Source of the DNA: Magnetococcales bacterium
Lineage (GTDB): Bacteria > Pseudomonadota > Magnetococcia > Magnetococcales > DC0425bin3
NCBI GenBank assembly: GCA_015231175.1
Contig: JADGBZ010000025.1
Span: forward strand, 1 to 41,746
DNA length: 41,746 nucleotides
Direction: 5' to 3'
Shown: positions 24,067-33,190 of the stretch, one piece after another
Layout: every line of letters begins with the position of its first letter
How positions within the stretch are numbered: the first letter of the stretch is position 1
Translations under genes and position numbers: made by a program
Notes under the pieces: model-generated
Seen by the model: the letters and a program-made list of their open reading frames with translations, nothing else
Told to the model about the DNA's origin: nothing
The model's database searches: none

Positions 24067-25059
24067 TCAAATTTTCAGGAAGCGGGAGAGAGAGAGGATG
24101 GCGCCGATGAGGCCCAGGCCGATGCCTGTGACCAGGATCAGCCCCAGTTGTGTCAGCGGAAGAAAGTGGAACTCCAGGTACACCCCAAAGGAGGCTCCCA
24201 GATCCTTGATCACCTCCACGGCGCCCAGATGGAGCAGACCCGTCAGGGCGATGGCTGCGGTGGCTCCCAAAACCCCCTGCAACACCCCCTCGTAGATGAA
24301 CGGCGCCTTGATGAAGCCGCTTGTGGCTCCCATGAAGCGCATGACCTCGATTTCATCCTTGCGGGCAATGATGGTCAGTTTGATCGTGTTGGAGACAATC
24401 AATGCCACGGCTGAAAGCAGCAGCAGAGAGAGAATATGCCCCAGATAACGGACCATGCGGATGACGGCGGCCATGCGATCGGCCCATTGCCTGTCATAGG
24501 AGACCGATTCGACTCCGGGCCAAGTGAGGATCTCCCGCGCAACCAAGCCGGTGCGTTGGGCGTTGTTGCGGGTCAATTTGAATTCGATGGTGTGGGGCAG
24601 GGGGTTGTCTTCCAACTGGTCCAGCAGACCCGCTTCGGTGTCCAGCATTTTTTTCAGGCGGGTGATGGCCATGTCCGGGGTGACGATGCGCAAGGTGACC
24701 GGATCCACCAGATTGTTGCCGGCGAGGCGATCATACATCTGGGTTACCTGGGAGACGTTGACGCCGGACTTGGTGAAAACGGTGACCAGGTTGTCACCCT
24801 GCCAACGGTTGAGAAGGGTATCGGCATTGGTCAGCAACAAGGTTAGGGCGCCAAAGATGGTCAGGGAAATGGCGATGATCGTGGCCGTTGTCCAGTGGGA
24901 AAGAGAGCCGGCATGAAAAAGACGCCAGGCACGGCGTATGGCACGCAAGTGAAATCCCCCGGTGACGGGTGGAAGAACGGGAGCTGAGGTGGTCATGCTG
25001 CGTCCTGGATTGCTGGAGCTTTCGGTTGAGGTGGTGCGGCGGCTGACATCGTCACTCAA
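24067..25059 (-). CDS. ftsX: Cell-division ABC transporter permease FtsX
   Basis: The membrane partner of FtsE, about 330 residues. In characterised bacteria FtsEX governs peptidoglycan hydrolase activation at the septum. The order is typical: a cytoplasmic N-terminus, TM1 (TATIIAISLTIFGALTLLLT), a large periplasmic domain (about residues 75-205), then three TM segments ending in LGLILVTGIGLGLIGAILSL. IARKDEIEVMRFMGAT is the conserved FtsX loop. The start shown is a TTG overlapping the ftsE stop, with GAGGTGG 4 nt upstream. ATG 24996, with AGGA 7 nt upstream, is an equally reasonable start that would remove 21 residues. Confidence 0.92.
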   Translation of the reverse strand: MSDDVSRRTTSTESSSNPGRSMTTSAPVLPPVTGGFHLRAIRRAWRLFHAGSLSHWTTATIIAISLTIFGALTLLLTNADTLLNRWQGDNLVTVFTKSGVNVSQVTQMYDRLAGNNLVDPVTLRIVTPDMAITRLKKMLDTEAGLLDQLEDNPLPHTIEFKLTRNNAQRTGLVAREILTWPGVESVSYDRQWADRMAAVIRMVRYLGHILSLLLLSAVALIVSNTIKLTIIARKDEIEVMRFMGATSGFIKAPFIYEGVLQGVLGATAAIALTGLLHLGAVEVIKDLGASFGVYLEFHFLPLTQLGLILVTGIGLGLIGAILSLSRFLKI

Positions 25060-25742
25060 GAGGCCACCTCGGGTTGTGAGGAAGGGGGAAGATGTGTGAT
25101 GCGGCCATTTTCCATCTCGATGCGCGGATGGCCCAACTCATCGGCCAGATCAACGTCGTGGGTCACCACCAGGATGGTGGTGCCCTGCTGATGCAGGGCC
25201 TGGAACAAGGCCAGAATGCGGCGTCCCATGCCCTTGTCAAGATTGCCGGTGGGTTCGTCGGCAATGACCAGGGGCGGACGATTGACGATGGCACGGGCGA
25301 TGGAGACACGTTGCTGCTCACCCCCCGAAAGGGAGATGGGGTTTTGATGCATGCGCTCCTTCAGGCCGACATACTCCAGGGTTCGGGTCACCTGCCCGGG
25401 AATCTTGGCCGGATCCCGTCCTGCCACCTCCATGGCCAGGGCAATGTTTTCGTAGACGGAACGGTCATACAACAGCTTGTAATCCTGAAAGATGACCCCC
25501 ACACTGCGGCGCAGGGCCGGAATCTGCTTTTGTGTCAACCGTTCAACGTTGCGTCCACCCACCACCACCGTACCCTGCGAGGGGAGTTCCGCCCGATAGA
25601 TCAGCTTGAGGATCGATGTTTTTCCGGCGCCGGAATGACCGACGAGAAAGTGGAACGATCCCTTGGCCAGGGCGAAGGAGACATCCTTTAACGCTTCATA
25701 CCCAGTGGGATAGCGCATCGTGACGTTGTGAAACTGAATCAT
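25056..25742 (-). CDS. ftsE: Cell-division ATP-binding protein FtsE
   Basis: A 228-residue ABC ATPase that powers FtsX at the division site. All motifs are present: Walker [11 protein letters not shown]-loop IFQDYKLL, signature [14 protein letters not shown], Walker [13 protein letters not shown] and the switch His in [23 protein letters not shown] is the normal FtsE N-terminus, which is why ATG 25742 is preferred to the in-frame ATG at 25766. It overlaps ftsX and is divergent from the zinc-ribbon gene, with about 230 bp between them. Confidence 0.94.
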   Translation of the reverse strand: MIQFHNVTMRYPTGYEALKDVSFALAKGSFHFLVGHSGAGKTSILKLIYRAELPSQGTVVVGGRNVERLTQKQIPALRRSVGVIFQDYKLLYDRSVYENIALAMEVAGRDPAKIPGQVTRTLEYVGLKERMHQNPISLSGGEQQRVSIARAIVNRPPLVIADEPTGNLDKGMGRRILALFQALHQQGTTILVVTHDVDLADELGHPRIEMENGRITHLPPSSQPEVAS

Positions 25743-25973
25743 GTCCAGGACGATCCATGTTGTCATGAGCAGGCCGGGGGCAGGGTGTCCAGGCCCATGG
25801 TAACTCGCCTCGGGACCGATCTCAAGCCGCCATCCTCTTCGGCGGGTATGCCCATGTCAAATGCGATGGCCCTGCTCTCCCGTTGGCACGGCTTTTGATT
25901 ACGTTATGGCGGACCAGGGGATAGTCCATCTCACCAGGGGAGAGTCAGGGATTGACGAGATCGGGAGTCACCA

Positions 25974-27773
25974 GTGATCGTTCAGTGTGAGAACTGTAGC
26001 AGCCGGTTTGATGTCGATGACAGGGTGTTGCTGCCGCTCGGGCGCAAGTTGAGGTGCTCGATGTGCAAGCACGTCTTTTTCCAGATGCCACCGACTCCTG
26101 AAGCCCAACAGTCTGCGGGAGAGATTGATACCAAATCACCTGCGGGCTCCCCTTCGGGGAAAACGCCATCCCCTGCTGCGGCCAGTGCATCGGCAGCCAA
26201 GGCGCCCAAACAATCCGATCCGAAACAAGTTCCCGCCCCCCCCCAGGTGACGACAGCGCCCGCCCCCCCGGCGGAGCCCGCATCAGATGGTGATGTGTCC
26301 GACGTCTCCATCCCTTCCGAGGTGAGTGGAGAGCCTGCTCCAGAGGAGGCCGCTGCCGCAGAGGCTGCCGTTCAGGAAGGTGCCGGGTTGACGGATGAGG
26401 ATCTGGATCTGGATTTGGATCTGGAGCAGGCTGACGATCCAGAGCGAACTCCGCAGGAAGCGGAGGATGCATCCCCTGAATCCGGGCCGGAACCTGGGTC
26501 CGATCCAGATCGCGAGCCTGACATGGAAACGGATCTGGAAGGAAAACCGGATCTGGATGCCAGTGATTTTGATCTGGATAATGTGGATGACCTGCTCCTG
26601 GACGAGGAGGATCAGGCCAGCAACAATAAAAGGGATGGCAGTGAAAAAAGCCTGGAATCCCTGCTCGATGAGATGAACTCCGGGGAGTTGCTGCATGAGG
26701 AGGGGGAGGAAGATGTCGCGACGGTTTTGAGTCAACTCTCCGGCGATCTCCATAAGGGCAAGAGTGGCGCCCCAAGCGAGGAGGAGGACCAGGAACCAGT
26801 CTTCGATGATTTGTCGACCCCGGCAGACTCGGGGGAGGATCTCAAAGAGATCGTGCTGGACGACTTTCCGGACGAAAAGTTTCTGGAAAATGACGGAGTC
26901 GCGAAGGGTTCCATGCTGGATGAGGAGGATCTGTCCCGGTACGAAGAGGTTGACCTGGATGATGACACCCGGGTTTCCGCACGGGCGGAGCGTGATGAAG
27001 CGGAACAGGATGGGGATGCGGATCTGGCTGCACTGGCGCTGCAAGGAAAGCCGTCTGGTGGTCAACCCAACTTTGTTGCCGATGTGGAACCGGAACCGCA
27101 ACCTGACGAAAATTTGGCGGAAGAGGAGGAGGAAGCGCCCCGTTTTCCTTTTGAAACGCCAAAAGTTCGTAAAATTCTTCTCTGGACCTCCCTGTTTCTC
27201 GCCGGGCTTTGGGTTTTTGGTTTGGTGTCAAGCACCGAGTGGTTTGAATACCGCATCTACTCCATGAGCCATGATATTCATTTGGCTGCCGTGGAGAGTC
27301 ACTGGCGCACCACCCGGGATGGAGAGCCCATGCTGCTCCTGGAGGGGAAGTTGCGCAATGCGACCAAAATGGGCCAAAAAGCCCGCAAGGTTCGGGTCTC
27401 CCTGCTCGACAAGGAGAATAAACCTCTCCAGTCGGTCCAGATTGTTCCTGGACGGGTTTTGAAAGAGAGTGATTTTGACATCAGCGACGAGTCGTTGCAT
27501 GTCCTGGTGGGCTTGCAGGCGGACACCCGGCAAGTCAAGACCATACCCACCATCAAGGCTGACAGCGACATCGGTTTCCAGGCCATCTTTCTGAATCCTT
27601 CCGGAAATGCGGTCCGTTTCAAGGTGGACCTCGATGATGCCAAAGAGAGCTCCGACAAGCCCGACAAGAAGGACGCCAAGGACAAGGCTGTGACCGGGGA
27701 GCCGGAGAAAAAGGCAGAAAAAAGTGCGGAGGGCGCGATCCAGGAGAAACAGTCCGGGAAAGCTCGCGATTAG
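25974..27773 (+). CDS. MJ0042-type zinc-ribbon membrane protein with DUF3426 domain
   Basis: A 599-residue single-pass protein. The N-terminal MJ0042 zinc ribbon has C5-x2-C8 and C28-x2-C31. Residues ~45-395 are a long acidic, low-complexity region rich in Asp, Glu, Ser and Pro, probably disordered. One membrane helix (ILLWTSLFLAGLWVFGLV, about 399-416) leads to a C-terminal DUF3426-type domain (about 425-555), then a Lys/Glu-rich tail. GTG is the start, with GGGAG 6 nt upstream. The position opposite ftsE matches the alphaproteobacterial pattern of a zinc-ribbon gene beside ftsEX, hinting at an envelope or division role. The acidic spacer is unusually long. Confidence 0.82.
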   Translation: MIVQCENCSSRFDVDDRVLLPLGRKLRCSMCKHVFFQMPPTPEAQQSAGEIDTKSPAGSPSGKTPSPAAASASAAKAPKQSDPKQVPAPPQVTTAPAPPAEPASDGDVSDVSIPSEVSGEPAPEEAAAAEAAVQEGAGLTDEDLDLDLDLEQADDPERTPQEAEDASPESGPEPGSDPDREPDMETDLEGKPDLDASDFDLDNVDDLLLDEEDQASNNKRDGSEKSLESLLDEMNSGELLHEEGEEDVATVLSQLSGDLHKGKSGAPSEEEDQEPVFDDLSTPADSGEDLKEIVLDDFPDEKFLENDGVAKGSMLDEEDLSRYEEVDLDDDTRVSARAERDEAEQDGDADLAALALQGKPSGGQPNFVADVEPEPQPDENLAEEEEEAPRFPFETPKVRKILLWTSLFLAGLWVFGLVSSTEWFEYRIYSMSHDIHLAAVESHWRTTRDGEPMLLLEGKLRNATKMGQKARKVRVSLLDKENKPLQSVQIVPGRVLKESDFDISDESLHVLVGLQADTRQVKTIPTIKADSDIGFQAIFLNPSGNAVRFKVDLDDAKESSDKPDKKDAKDKAVTGEPEKKAEKSAEGAIQEKQSGKARD

Positions 27774-27777
27774 TCAT

Positions 27778-28782
27778 TTAAAGCCTTTCCTTGCCGCCCC
27801 CATTCGGGTTGTCCCGTACCAGGCGGGGGATGGCGTATCCGGGAAGACGCTCTCGCAGCGAGGCGAGCAGCTCCACGCCACGCTCGGGTGTCACCTGAAA
27901 ATGGGCCGCGCCGGCCACCGGGTCGAGCAGGTGCAGATAGTAGGGGATGATCCCCAGGTCGATCAGAGCGGCGTAGAGTTCCAACAGGGTCGTGGCCGAA
28001 TCATTGACCCCTTGCAGCAGGACGGCCTGTTGGAGGAGTGGAATGCCGTGGTTCGCGAGAGATCTCAATGCGGTGCGGGCGCTTGCTCCCAATTCAGCCG
28101 GATGGTTGACATGGAGAACGACGACCGGTTGCAGACGACTGCCGGTCAACCAGGCTAGCAGGTCGCTGGTGATGCGCTCCGGTAGCGCGACCGGGACACG
28201 GGTGTGAATCCGTAAACGGCGCAAATGGGGTATGTCGGCCAGATGGCGGGTCAGAGCGGCCAACTCCGCGTCGCTGGCCATCAAAGGGTCGCCGCCCGAG
28301 TAGATGACTTCACGAATGCGGGTATCCTGTCGGATGGCCGTGAGAATCGGGCGCCAGTCAGGGGGGATCTTCTCTTCCCGGCGATGGCGGCGGAAACAGA
28401 AGCGGCAATGGATGGCGCAACGGTTGGAGACCAGGAGCAGAACCCGGTCCGGATACTTTTGAATCATGCCCGGCAGGGGGGTGTGTTGCCCCTCCAGGAG
28501 GGGATCGGCGCTGAATCCGGGCACCTCCAGCAACTCCTCGGCGGATGGGTACCCTTGCCGCCACAGGGGGTCCGCAGGATCATGTTGGGCGACATGGGCA
28601 AGAAAGGCACGGGGAAAACGCATGGGGTAGCGTTGGTGGGCTTCCATGACGGCTGTGTCCGGCATGGCTCCATCCCAACTGGCCGGCTCGGCCAAAAATC
28701 CATCGGTCGAGGCGGCATCGGGCATGGAAGGATGCCCTGCATGCGGAAGTGGGTTATACTGCCCCGCCTGATTTGTCGTCAT
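27778..28782 (-). CDS. epmB: EF-P beta-lysylation protein EpmB (lysine 2,3-aminomutase family)
   Basis: A 334-residue radical SAM/PLP enzyme that converts alpha-lysine to beta-lysine for EF-P modification. The cluster motif is NRCAIHCRFCFRR (C-x3-C-x2-C). The family signature GQHTPLPGMIQKYPDRVLLLVSN precedes it, and EVIYSGGDPLM and the conserved VLLQGVND follow. It is divergent from efp, with only 32 bp between the start codons. A later start at ATG 28725 would leave room for a promoter and is compatible with EpmB N-termini. It converges on the zinc-ribbon gene with 4 bp between stops. The partner genes next door make this call firm. Confidence 0.92.
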   Translation of the reverse strand: MTTNQAGQYNPLPHAGHPSMPDAASTDGFLAEPASWDGAMPDTAVMEAHQRYPMRFPRAFLAHVAQHDPADPLWRQGYPSAEELLEVPGFSADPLLEGQHTPLPGMIQKYPDRVLLLVSNRCAIHCRFCFRRHRREEKIPPDWRPILTAIRQDTRIREVIYSGGDPLMASDAELAALTRHLADIPHLRRLRIHTRVPVALPERITSDLLAWLTGSRLQPVVVLHVNHPAELGASARTALRSLANHGIPLLQQAVLLQGVNDSATTLLELYAALIDLGIIPYYLHLLDPVAGAAHFQVTPERGVELLASLRERLPGYAIPRLVRDNPNGGGKERL

Positions 28783-28814
28783 GCCGCTTATAACCTGTTT
28801 TGAAAGAGGATGTC

Positions 28815-29378
28815 ATGCTGACCCACAACCAGTTGCGCATTGGAACCCGCGTGGAGATCGACGGTCAGCCGTGGATCATCGTTTCCGCCCAGTTCGTCAA
28901 ACCCGGCAAAGGGCAGGCCTTCACCAAGATTCGGATTAAAAATCTCATGGATGGCCGGGTGATCGACCGCACCTACAAATCCAGCGAAACCGTCTCCAAG
29001 GCCGATGTGGTTGACAAGGATATGCAGTATCTCTACAAGGACGGCGATCATTGGCACTTCATGGATCCGGCGACTTATGAACAGGTCGCCCTGGGCGCGA
29101 CCGAGGTCTCCGATACGGTCAACTGGCTCAAGGAGCAGGAAACCTACGCCGTCACCCTGTGGCAGGGCAAGGCCATTGCCGTGCAGGCCCCACCTTTTTT
29201 GAATCTGACCATCGTTCATTGCGAACCCGGCATCAAGGGGGACACCGTCTCCGGGGCCACCAAACCGGCTACCTTGGAAACAGGGGTCATTGTCAAGGTG
29301 CCACTCTTTATCAACCAGGAAGAGCGGATCAAGGTCGATACACGGACGGCGGAGTATGTCGAACGGGCGAAGGGTTGA
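28815..29378 (+). CDS. efp: Elongation factor P
   Basis: A 187-residue translation factor that rescues ribosomes stalled at proline runs. The KPGKGQAF loop carries the lysine (K32 here, K34 in E. coli) that EpmA/EpmB beta-lysylate. The three-domain family length and the C-terminal VPLFINQEERIKVDTRTAEYVERA are standard. ATG 28815 follows AGAGGA by 4 nt; an upstream TTG at 28800 is unlikely. epmA follows about 37 bp downstream and epmB lies divergently upstream, so substrate and modifying enzymes are clustered. Confidence 0.96.
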   Translation: MLTHNQLRIGTRVEIDGQPWIIVSAQFVKPGKGQAFTKIRIKNLMDGRVIDRTYKSSETVSKADVVDKDMQYLYKDGDHWHFMDPATYEQVALGATEVSDTVNWLKEQETYAVTLWQGKAIAVQAPPFLNLTIVHCEPGIKGDTVSGATKPATLETGVIVKVPLFINQEERIKVDTRTAEYVERAKG

Positions 29379-29415
29379 TCGACCCCGTGCATCCATGGCT
29401 TGGTGAGGGGTGTTG

Positions 29416-30375
29416 GTGACGTTTGTTCCAGAAGCGGGTGGGGACGGCTTGGCTTGGCGTCCAGTGGCGACCCGGGAAATCCTGGCGGGTCGGGCGCGTA
29501 TTTTGGCGGAGGTGCGGCGTTTTTTTGCCAAGCGGGGGGTTTTGGAGGTGGAGACTCCGCTGCTCTCTCCGGAAGTGGTGCCCGAGGCTCATCTGGAGCC
29601 TCTCCCCTGTGCGGGAGGATTTTTGCACACCTCCCCGGAGGCCACCATGAAACGCCTGGTTGCGGCGGGTTATGGCGCCATCTTCCAGATTTGCCGGGTT
29701 TTTCGTGCGGATGAGGCGGGCCGTTGGCACAATCCGGAGTTTACCATGTTGGAATGGTACAGGCCGGGTTGGCGGCTGGAACAGCTGATGGGGGAGGTGA
29801 CGGAGCTTGTCGGGCACTTCGTGGCACGGTCGGCGCCCCGCACTCTGACGTGGCGGGAGTTGTATCGGCGCCATGCTCTGGTGGATCCCGACGCCGCTAC
29901 CTGGGAAGAGCTTGCTGCCCGGACCACTTCGCCAACGGAGGGGCTGGACAGAGATGGCGTGCTGGATTTGTTGTTCGTCGAGTGGATCGAACCGGCTCTG
30001 GCCCTGGAAAAAGGCATGGTTTTGGTGACCGGATTTCCTGCCAGCAGGGCGGCCATGGCCCAGGTGGATCCCGGACCCCCGCCGGTGGCACGGCGGTGTG
30101 AACTCTATGTCGATGGCGTGGAGTTGGCCAATGGCTACCAGGAGTTGACCGACCCTGCGGAACAGCGGCAAAGATTGGCACGGGTCAACATGCGACGCCA
30201 AGCCCAAGGCCTGTCTCCCCTGCCGGTGGATGCCAAATTTTTGGCCGCCTTGGGGCACGGTTTGCCGGAGTGCGCCGGCGTTGCCCTGGGGGTGGATCGG
30301 TTGGTCATGTTGGCCTTGGGATGTGCGCGCATTCAGGATGTGTTGGCCTTTCCTGCCGATGCACAAGGGTCATGA
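29416..30375 (+). CDS. epmA: EF-P lysine aminoacylase EpmA (PoxA/GenX)
   Basis: A lysyl-tRNA-synthetase-like enzyme of about 319 residues that attaches (R)-beta-lysine to EF-P rather than to tRNA. It has class II synthetase motifs (RVFRADEAGRWHNPEFTMLEW; motif 3 region GVALGVDRLVMLALG) and the EpmA-typical LHTSPEATMKRLVAAGYG. The N-terminal tRNA anticodon-binding domain is missing, as expected for the family. GTG 29416 is chosen because GAGGGG lies 5 nt upstream; GTG 29410 is also in frame. Together with epmB and efp it gives a full beta-lysylation set; the hydroxylase EpmC is not in the window. Confidence 0.93.
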   Translation: MTFVPEAGGDGLAWRPVATREILAGRARILAEVRRFFAKRGVLEVETPLLSPEVVPEAHLEPLPCAGGFLHTSPEATMKRLVAAGYGAIFQICRVFRADEAGRWHNPEFTMLEWYRPGWRLEQLMGEVTELVGHFVARSAPRTLTWRELYRRHALVDPDAATWEELAARTTSPTEGLDRDGVLDLLFVEWIEPALALEKGMVLVTGFPASRAAMAQVDPGPPPVARRCELYVDGVELANGYQELTDPAEQRQRLARVNMRRQAQGLSPLPVDAKFLAALGHGLPECAGVALGVDRLVMLALGCARIQDVLAFPADAQGS

Positions 30376-30391
30376 ACAGTGACGTGTCTTT

Positions 30392-30481
30392 GCAACCATT
30401 CAGCGCCCTTTTACGGAGGTGCTGGTAACGATTCGGCACCTTTTTGGCGCCTTTTCAAGAAAAGCACGGACATGAAATCCT
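30392..30481 (-). repeat. GTAAC-family end fragments (reverse orientation, two tips)
   Basis: GCAACCATTCAGCGCCCTTTT (first 20 positions 30392-30411) and GTAACGATTCGGCACC (30425-30440) are two successive reversed element tips. The second continues into ttttcaagaaaagcacggacatgaaatcc, the reversed inner end segment. No core or opposite end is present. It lies between epmA and the thioredoxin-fold gene. Confidence 0.6.
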
Positions 30482-30525
30482 TGGTATGGATACGTGTCTT
30501 TAAAAATTTTCAAGGAGTGGAAGCC

Positions 30526-31089
30526 GTGGCACTATTACAGACACCGCCGGGAAACTTGGGCTCAGAGGCGCCAGATTTTTTGCTGCCAGGCGTGGATGGA
30601 AGGGATCACTCCCTGCGCGAGTATGGGGGCGCCCCGGCGCTGGTGATCATGTTCATCTGCAACCACTGTCCCTATGTGCAGGCCGTCGAGGATCGTTTGT
30701 TCCGTCTGGCGCGGGAGCTTCAGCCGAGGGGCGTTCAGTTTGTGGCCATCAGCAGCAACGATCCGACCAGCTATCCTCAGGACGATTTTCAGCACATGCG
30801 GCAGCGGGCCACAGAGAAGGCCTATCCGTTTCCCTACCTGTTTGATGAGACGCAACAGGTTGCCATGGCCTATGGCGCTGTCTGCACCCCTGATTTTTTT
30901 GTGTACGACGCCAATCGGCATCTTGCCTATCGTGGTCGCCTGGATGACAGCCCGCGTGATCCCTCTGCCGTGAGTCGCGAGGAGTTGAAGGATGCCATCT
31001 TGCAGATTCTGGATGGGCGCCCTCCAGCCGCAGTCCAAAACCCCTCCATAGGATGCAGCATCAAGTGGAGGGGGGTGGCGCCAAATTGA
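30526..31089 (+). CDS. Thioredoxin-fold (AhpC/TSA-like) protein
   Basis: A 187-residue thioredoxin-superfamily protein. It has a CxxC-type motif in ICNHCPYVQAVEDR (about residues 43-56), a cis-Pro-type segment in GAVCTPDFFVYD, and the family tail PSIGCSIKW. Such proteins are annotated as thioredoxin-family or peroxiredoxin-like; the substrate is not known. GTG 30526 is chosen because AAGGAG (30512-30517) lies 8 nt upstream. The frame continues upstream through repeat-derived sequence that should not be counted. No signal peptide is visible, so it is probably cytoplasmic. Confidence 0.85.
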   Translation: MALLQTPPGNLGSEAPDFLLPGVDGRDHSLREYGGAPALVIMFICNHCPYVQAVEDRLFRLARELQPRGVQFVAISSNDPTSYPQDDFQHMRQRATEKAYPFPYLFDETQQVAMAYGAVCTPDFFVYDANRHLAYRGRLDDSPRDPSAVSREELKDAILQILDGRPPAAVQNPSIGCSIKWRGVAPN

Positions 31090-31094
31090 CACGG

Positions 31095-31300
31095 GGGGGC
31101 GAAGCCCTGGCAAAGTCCGTCTCAAAAAGAACGATTGCAAGACTGGGATGGAGGTCCAGGAGGAAGGGCTGTGCCCTTCCTCCTGGTGGGGTTCGGGGCG
31201 AAGCCCTGATAAAAGCTTTCAAATCCAAGTTTTTTTTGCAAGGGTGGCGAAGCCCTGACAAGGGCTTTCAAATCCAGGTTTTTCTTGCAGGGGCGCAAAG
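31095..31300 (+). repeat. Composite repeat: module B hairpin plus two element tails
   Basis: A 14-bp perfect hairpin CCAGGAGGAAGGGC (31156-31169), loop tgt, GCCCTTCCTCCTGG (31173-31186), is followed by the shared ggggttcggggcgaagccctga block. Two copies of the tail (…gctttcaaatccaag…ttgcaaggg, then gggctttcaaatccagg…ttgcagggg) come next. A partial gcgaagccctggcaaag lies at 31099-31115. It has no GTAAC tips. Confidence 0.75.
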
Positions 31301-31304
31301 CCTG

Positions 31305-31997
31305 TCAGATCAATGTGGGAACGGGAAACCCGACCTCGCGCAGGGCCACCAGGATGATCCGTACCACCCGTTCGGGCTCCAGGAAATCGGTGTTGATGGT
31401 CAGATCGTAATAGGCGCGGGGCGAGGGGTATTTGCGGGCGATTTTTTCCACAAACTTGTCCCGTTCGCGGTTTTTTTCAATGATCATTTTTTCTGCCTTG
31501 CTCTCCTTGATATCCAGGCGCTTGGCGATCCGTTGGGTACATTTTTCCAATGACCCCTCGATGCGAACGCGCAGGGCAGGGCGGTCGACCGGAATGATCA
31601 GGTGCGCTCCACGACCGACAATCACCCCTCCGGAAGAGCAGATACCGAGAATCACCTTGGCCATATAGCGGAAAAAGTCGCTGTTGGCGCCGGCCTGGTT
31701 GATGAAAAATCCGCGAATGATCTCATCCATGGCCGAGTTTGCCCGCTCGTCCAATTGCTCCATGATGTGGGCGTCACCTTTAGCCTCCTTGATCACGGCC
31801 TTGAGCAACTCCCTGTCATAGAGCTGGACGCCCATGGTTTTGGCCAAAAGCTCGGCGATGACGCTGCCATTGGCGCCAAACATGCGCGACATGGTCACCA
31901 GAGGCTTGGCCAGAGTGCTGGTCTCGCTCTTGACCGGGGGGTGATACTGGTTGGCGGTGAGAATGGATTGGATCACATCCAAGGTGAATTTGGCCAC
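31305..31997 (-). CDS. Cytidylate kinase-like family protein
   Basis: A 230-residue P-loop kinase-like protein of the cytidylate-kinase-2 family. Features are VTMSRMFGANGSVIAELLAKTMG (a degenerate P-loop region), YDRELLKAVIKEA, VIVGRGAHLII, and the basic RIAKRLDIKESKAEKMIIEKNRERDKFVEKIA lid-like segment ending in YYDLTINTDFL. The true substrate of this family is unclear, and CMP kinase activity should not be assumed. The start is GTG with GAGGAGA 8 nt upstream. It follows ppk2 on the same strand after about 56 bp, so the two nucleotide/phosphate-related genes are probably co-transcribed. Confidence 0.83.
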   Translation of the reverse strand: MAKFTLDVIQSILTANQYHPPVKSETSTLAKPLVTMSRMFGANGSVIAELLAKTMGVQLYDRELLKAVIKEAKGDAHIMEQLDERANSAMDEIIRGFFINQAGANSDFFRYMAKVILGICSSGGVIVGRGAHLIIPVDRPALRVRIEGSLEKCTQRIAKRLDIKESKAEKMIIEKNRERDKFVEKIARKYPSPRAYYDLTINTDFLEPERVVRIILVALREVGFPVPTLI

Positions 31998-32053
31998 GGG
32001 GCGGTCTCCTCAGAAAGGGCTGGCTGGTTCGGTTGGCGGCGCGTGGGCATGGA

Positions 32054-32905
32054 TCAATCCACACCCGTCTCTTCCTTGACGGTGCGCACGATGCGTCGGT
32101 CGTAGTTCAGGAGCGAGCGAATTTTTCCCGGATAGTCCAGTTGACTCAGAAAATAACGGATACTGTTGATCCTGGCCCTTTTTTTATCATCCGACTTGAT
32201 GATGATCCAGGGAGCCTCCGCTGTTGAAGAGTAGAAAAACATATCTTCCTTGGCCTTGGTATAGGCCTGCCATTTATCCTGGGATTCCCGATCTACCGGG
32301 CTGAGTTTCCATTGTTTGAGGGGGTCCGTCATGCGGCGGTTGAAACGGCGCAACTGCTCCTCTTTGCTGACGGAAAAATAAAATTTGAACAGAACGATGC
32401 CGGAGGCCACCAGCATGCGTTCAAATTCCGGGACGGAGCGGAGGAACTCCCGAACTTCATCCTTGCTGCAAAATCCCATGACCCGTTCGACCCCTGAACG
32501 GTTATACCAACTCCGATCGAAAAAGCAGATCTCCCCGGCTGAGGGGAGGTGGGCGACGTAGCGTTGGAAATACCACTGCGAGCGCTCCTTGTCCGTTGGT
32601 TTGTCCAGGGCGACCACACGGTAGCCGCGTGGGTTCAAATGTTCGATGAAGCGTTTGATGGTCCCACCCTTGCCTGAGGCGTCTCGTCCCTCGAAAAGCG
32701 CCACCACGCGCAGACCTTTTTCCTTGGCCCAGTTTTGCATCTTGAGCAGCTCGATGTGCAGAGGAGCCATGGTTTCTTGGTAATCCTGCACGCCCATCTT
32801 CCGAAGTTTGGGGTGTGGAGCTTCCCGGGAGGCGCGTGGCTTCTCTCCATCCAGCAGGATATCCGGAAGGATGTCGAACTTTTGGGGATCATCGTCTTTG
32901 TGCAT
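32054..32905 (-). CDS. ppk2: Polyphosphate kinase 2
   Basis: A 283-residue PPK2 enzyme that transfers phosphate between polyphosphate and nucleoside diphosphates. It shows Walker A FEGRDASGKGGTIKRF, the lid/Walker B stretch CFFDRSWYNRSGVERVMGF, YVAHLPSAGEI, and the C-terminal WKLSPVDRESQDKW with YTKAKEDMFFYSS. Length and single-domain form fit the class I group. GAGGA lies 10 nt before the ATG. It is the first gene of a likely two-gene transcript with the cytidylate-kinase-like protein. Upstream, 33121-33190 is a truncated repeat and then a broken CHAD gene, a domain family often linked to polyphosphate. Confidence 0.93.
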   Translation of the reverse strand: MHKDDDPQKFDILPDILLDGEKPRASREAPHPKLRKMGVQDYQETMAPLHIELLKMQNWAKEKGLRVVALFEGRDASGKGGTIKRFIEHLNPRGYRVVALDKPTDKERSQWYFQRYVAHLPSAGEICFFDRSWYNRSGVERVMGFCSKDEVREFLRSVPEFERMLVASGIVLFKFYFSVSKEEQLRRFNRRMTDPLKQWKLSPVDRESQDKWQAYTKAKEDMFFYSSTAEAPWIIIKSDDKKRARINSIRYFLSQLDYPGKIRSLLNYDRRIVRTVKEETGVD

Positions 32906-33120
32906 GGCAATTGATTCCTCAGGTGCCGTGGAGTTTGCATCTTAACCCCACATGTGTTCCAGGTACCAGCCAACTTTACAGGTGGGGAGGGCCTCCTCGC
33001 ACACGCCGCCTGGCTATCGTTGCGACCGGGTACAAGGTTGGGAAGCTGGGTTTTGACATTTGGCCCGAAGTGTTCCATCGTGCGGGCGCTCGTACCTCTA
33101 GCGAAAAATGGACCAGACAG

Positions 33121-33190
33121 GTCATGATTCACCACCCGGCAACGCATTGGGGTCCAGGGGGCTGGGCTCCCTGGCAGGGCCTCGAACAGC
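33121..33190 (+). repeat. GTAAC-family element, left half only
   Basis: The left part (gtcatgattcaccacccgg, then the ggggtccagggggctgg…ccctggcagggcct core) is present. The rest of the element is absent: at about 33187 the sequence runs straight into the broken CHAD gene, whose 5' part is missing too. This is most simply a deletion junction. Confidence 0.65.

Noticed and set aside
28754-28759. TATACT as -10 box of the efp promoter
   Set aside because: No convincing -35 hexamer lies 16-18 bp upstream, and the site falls inside the longest version of epmB.
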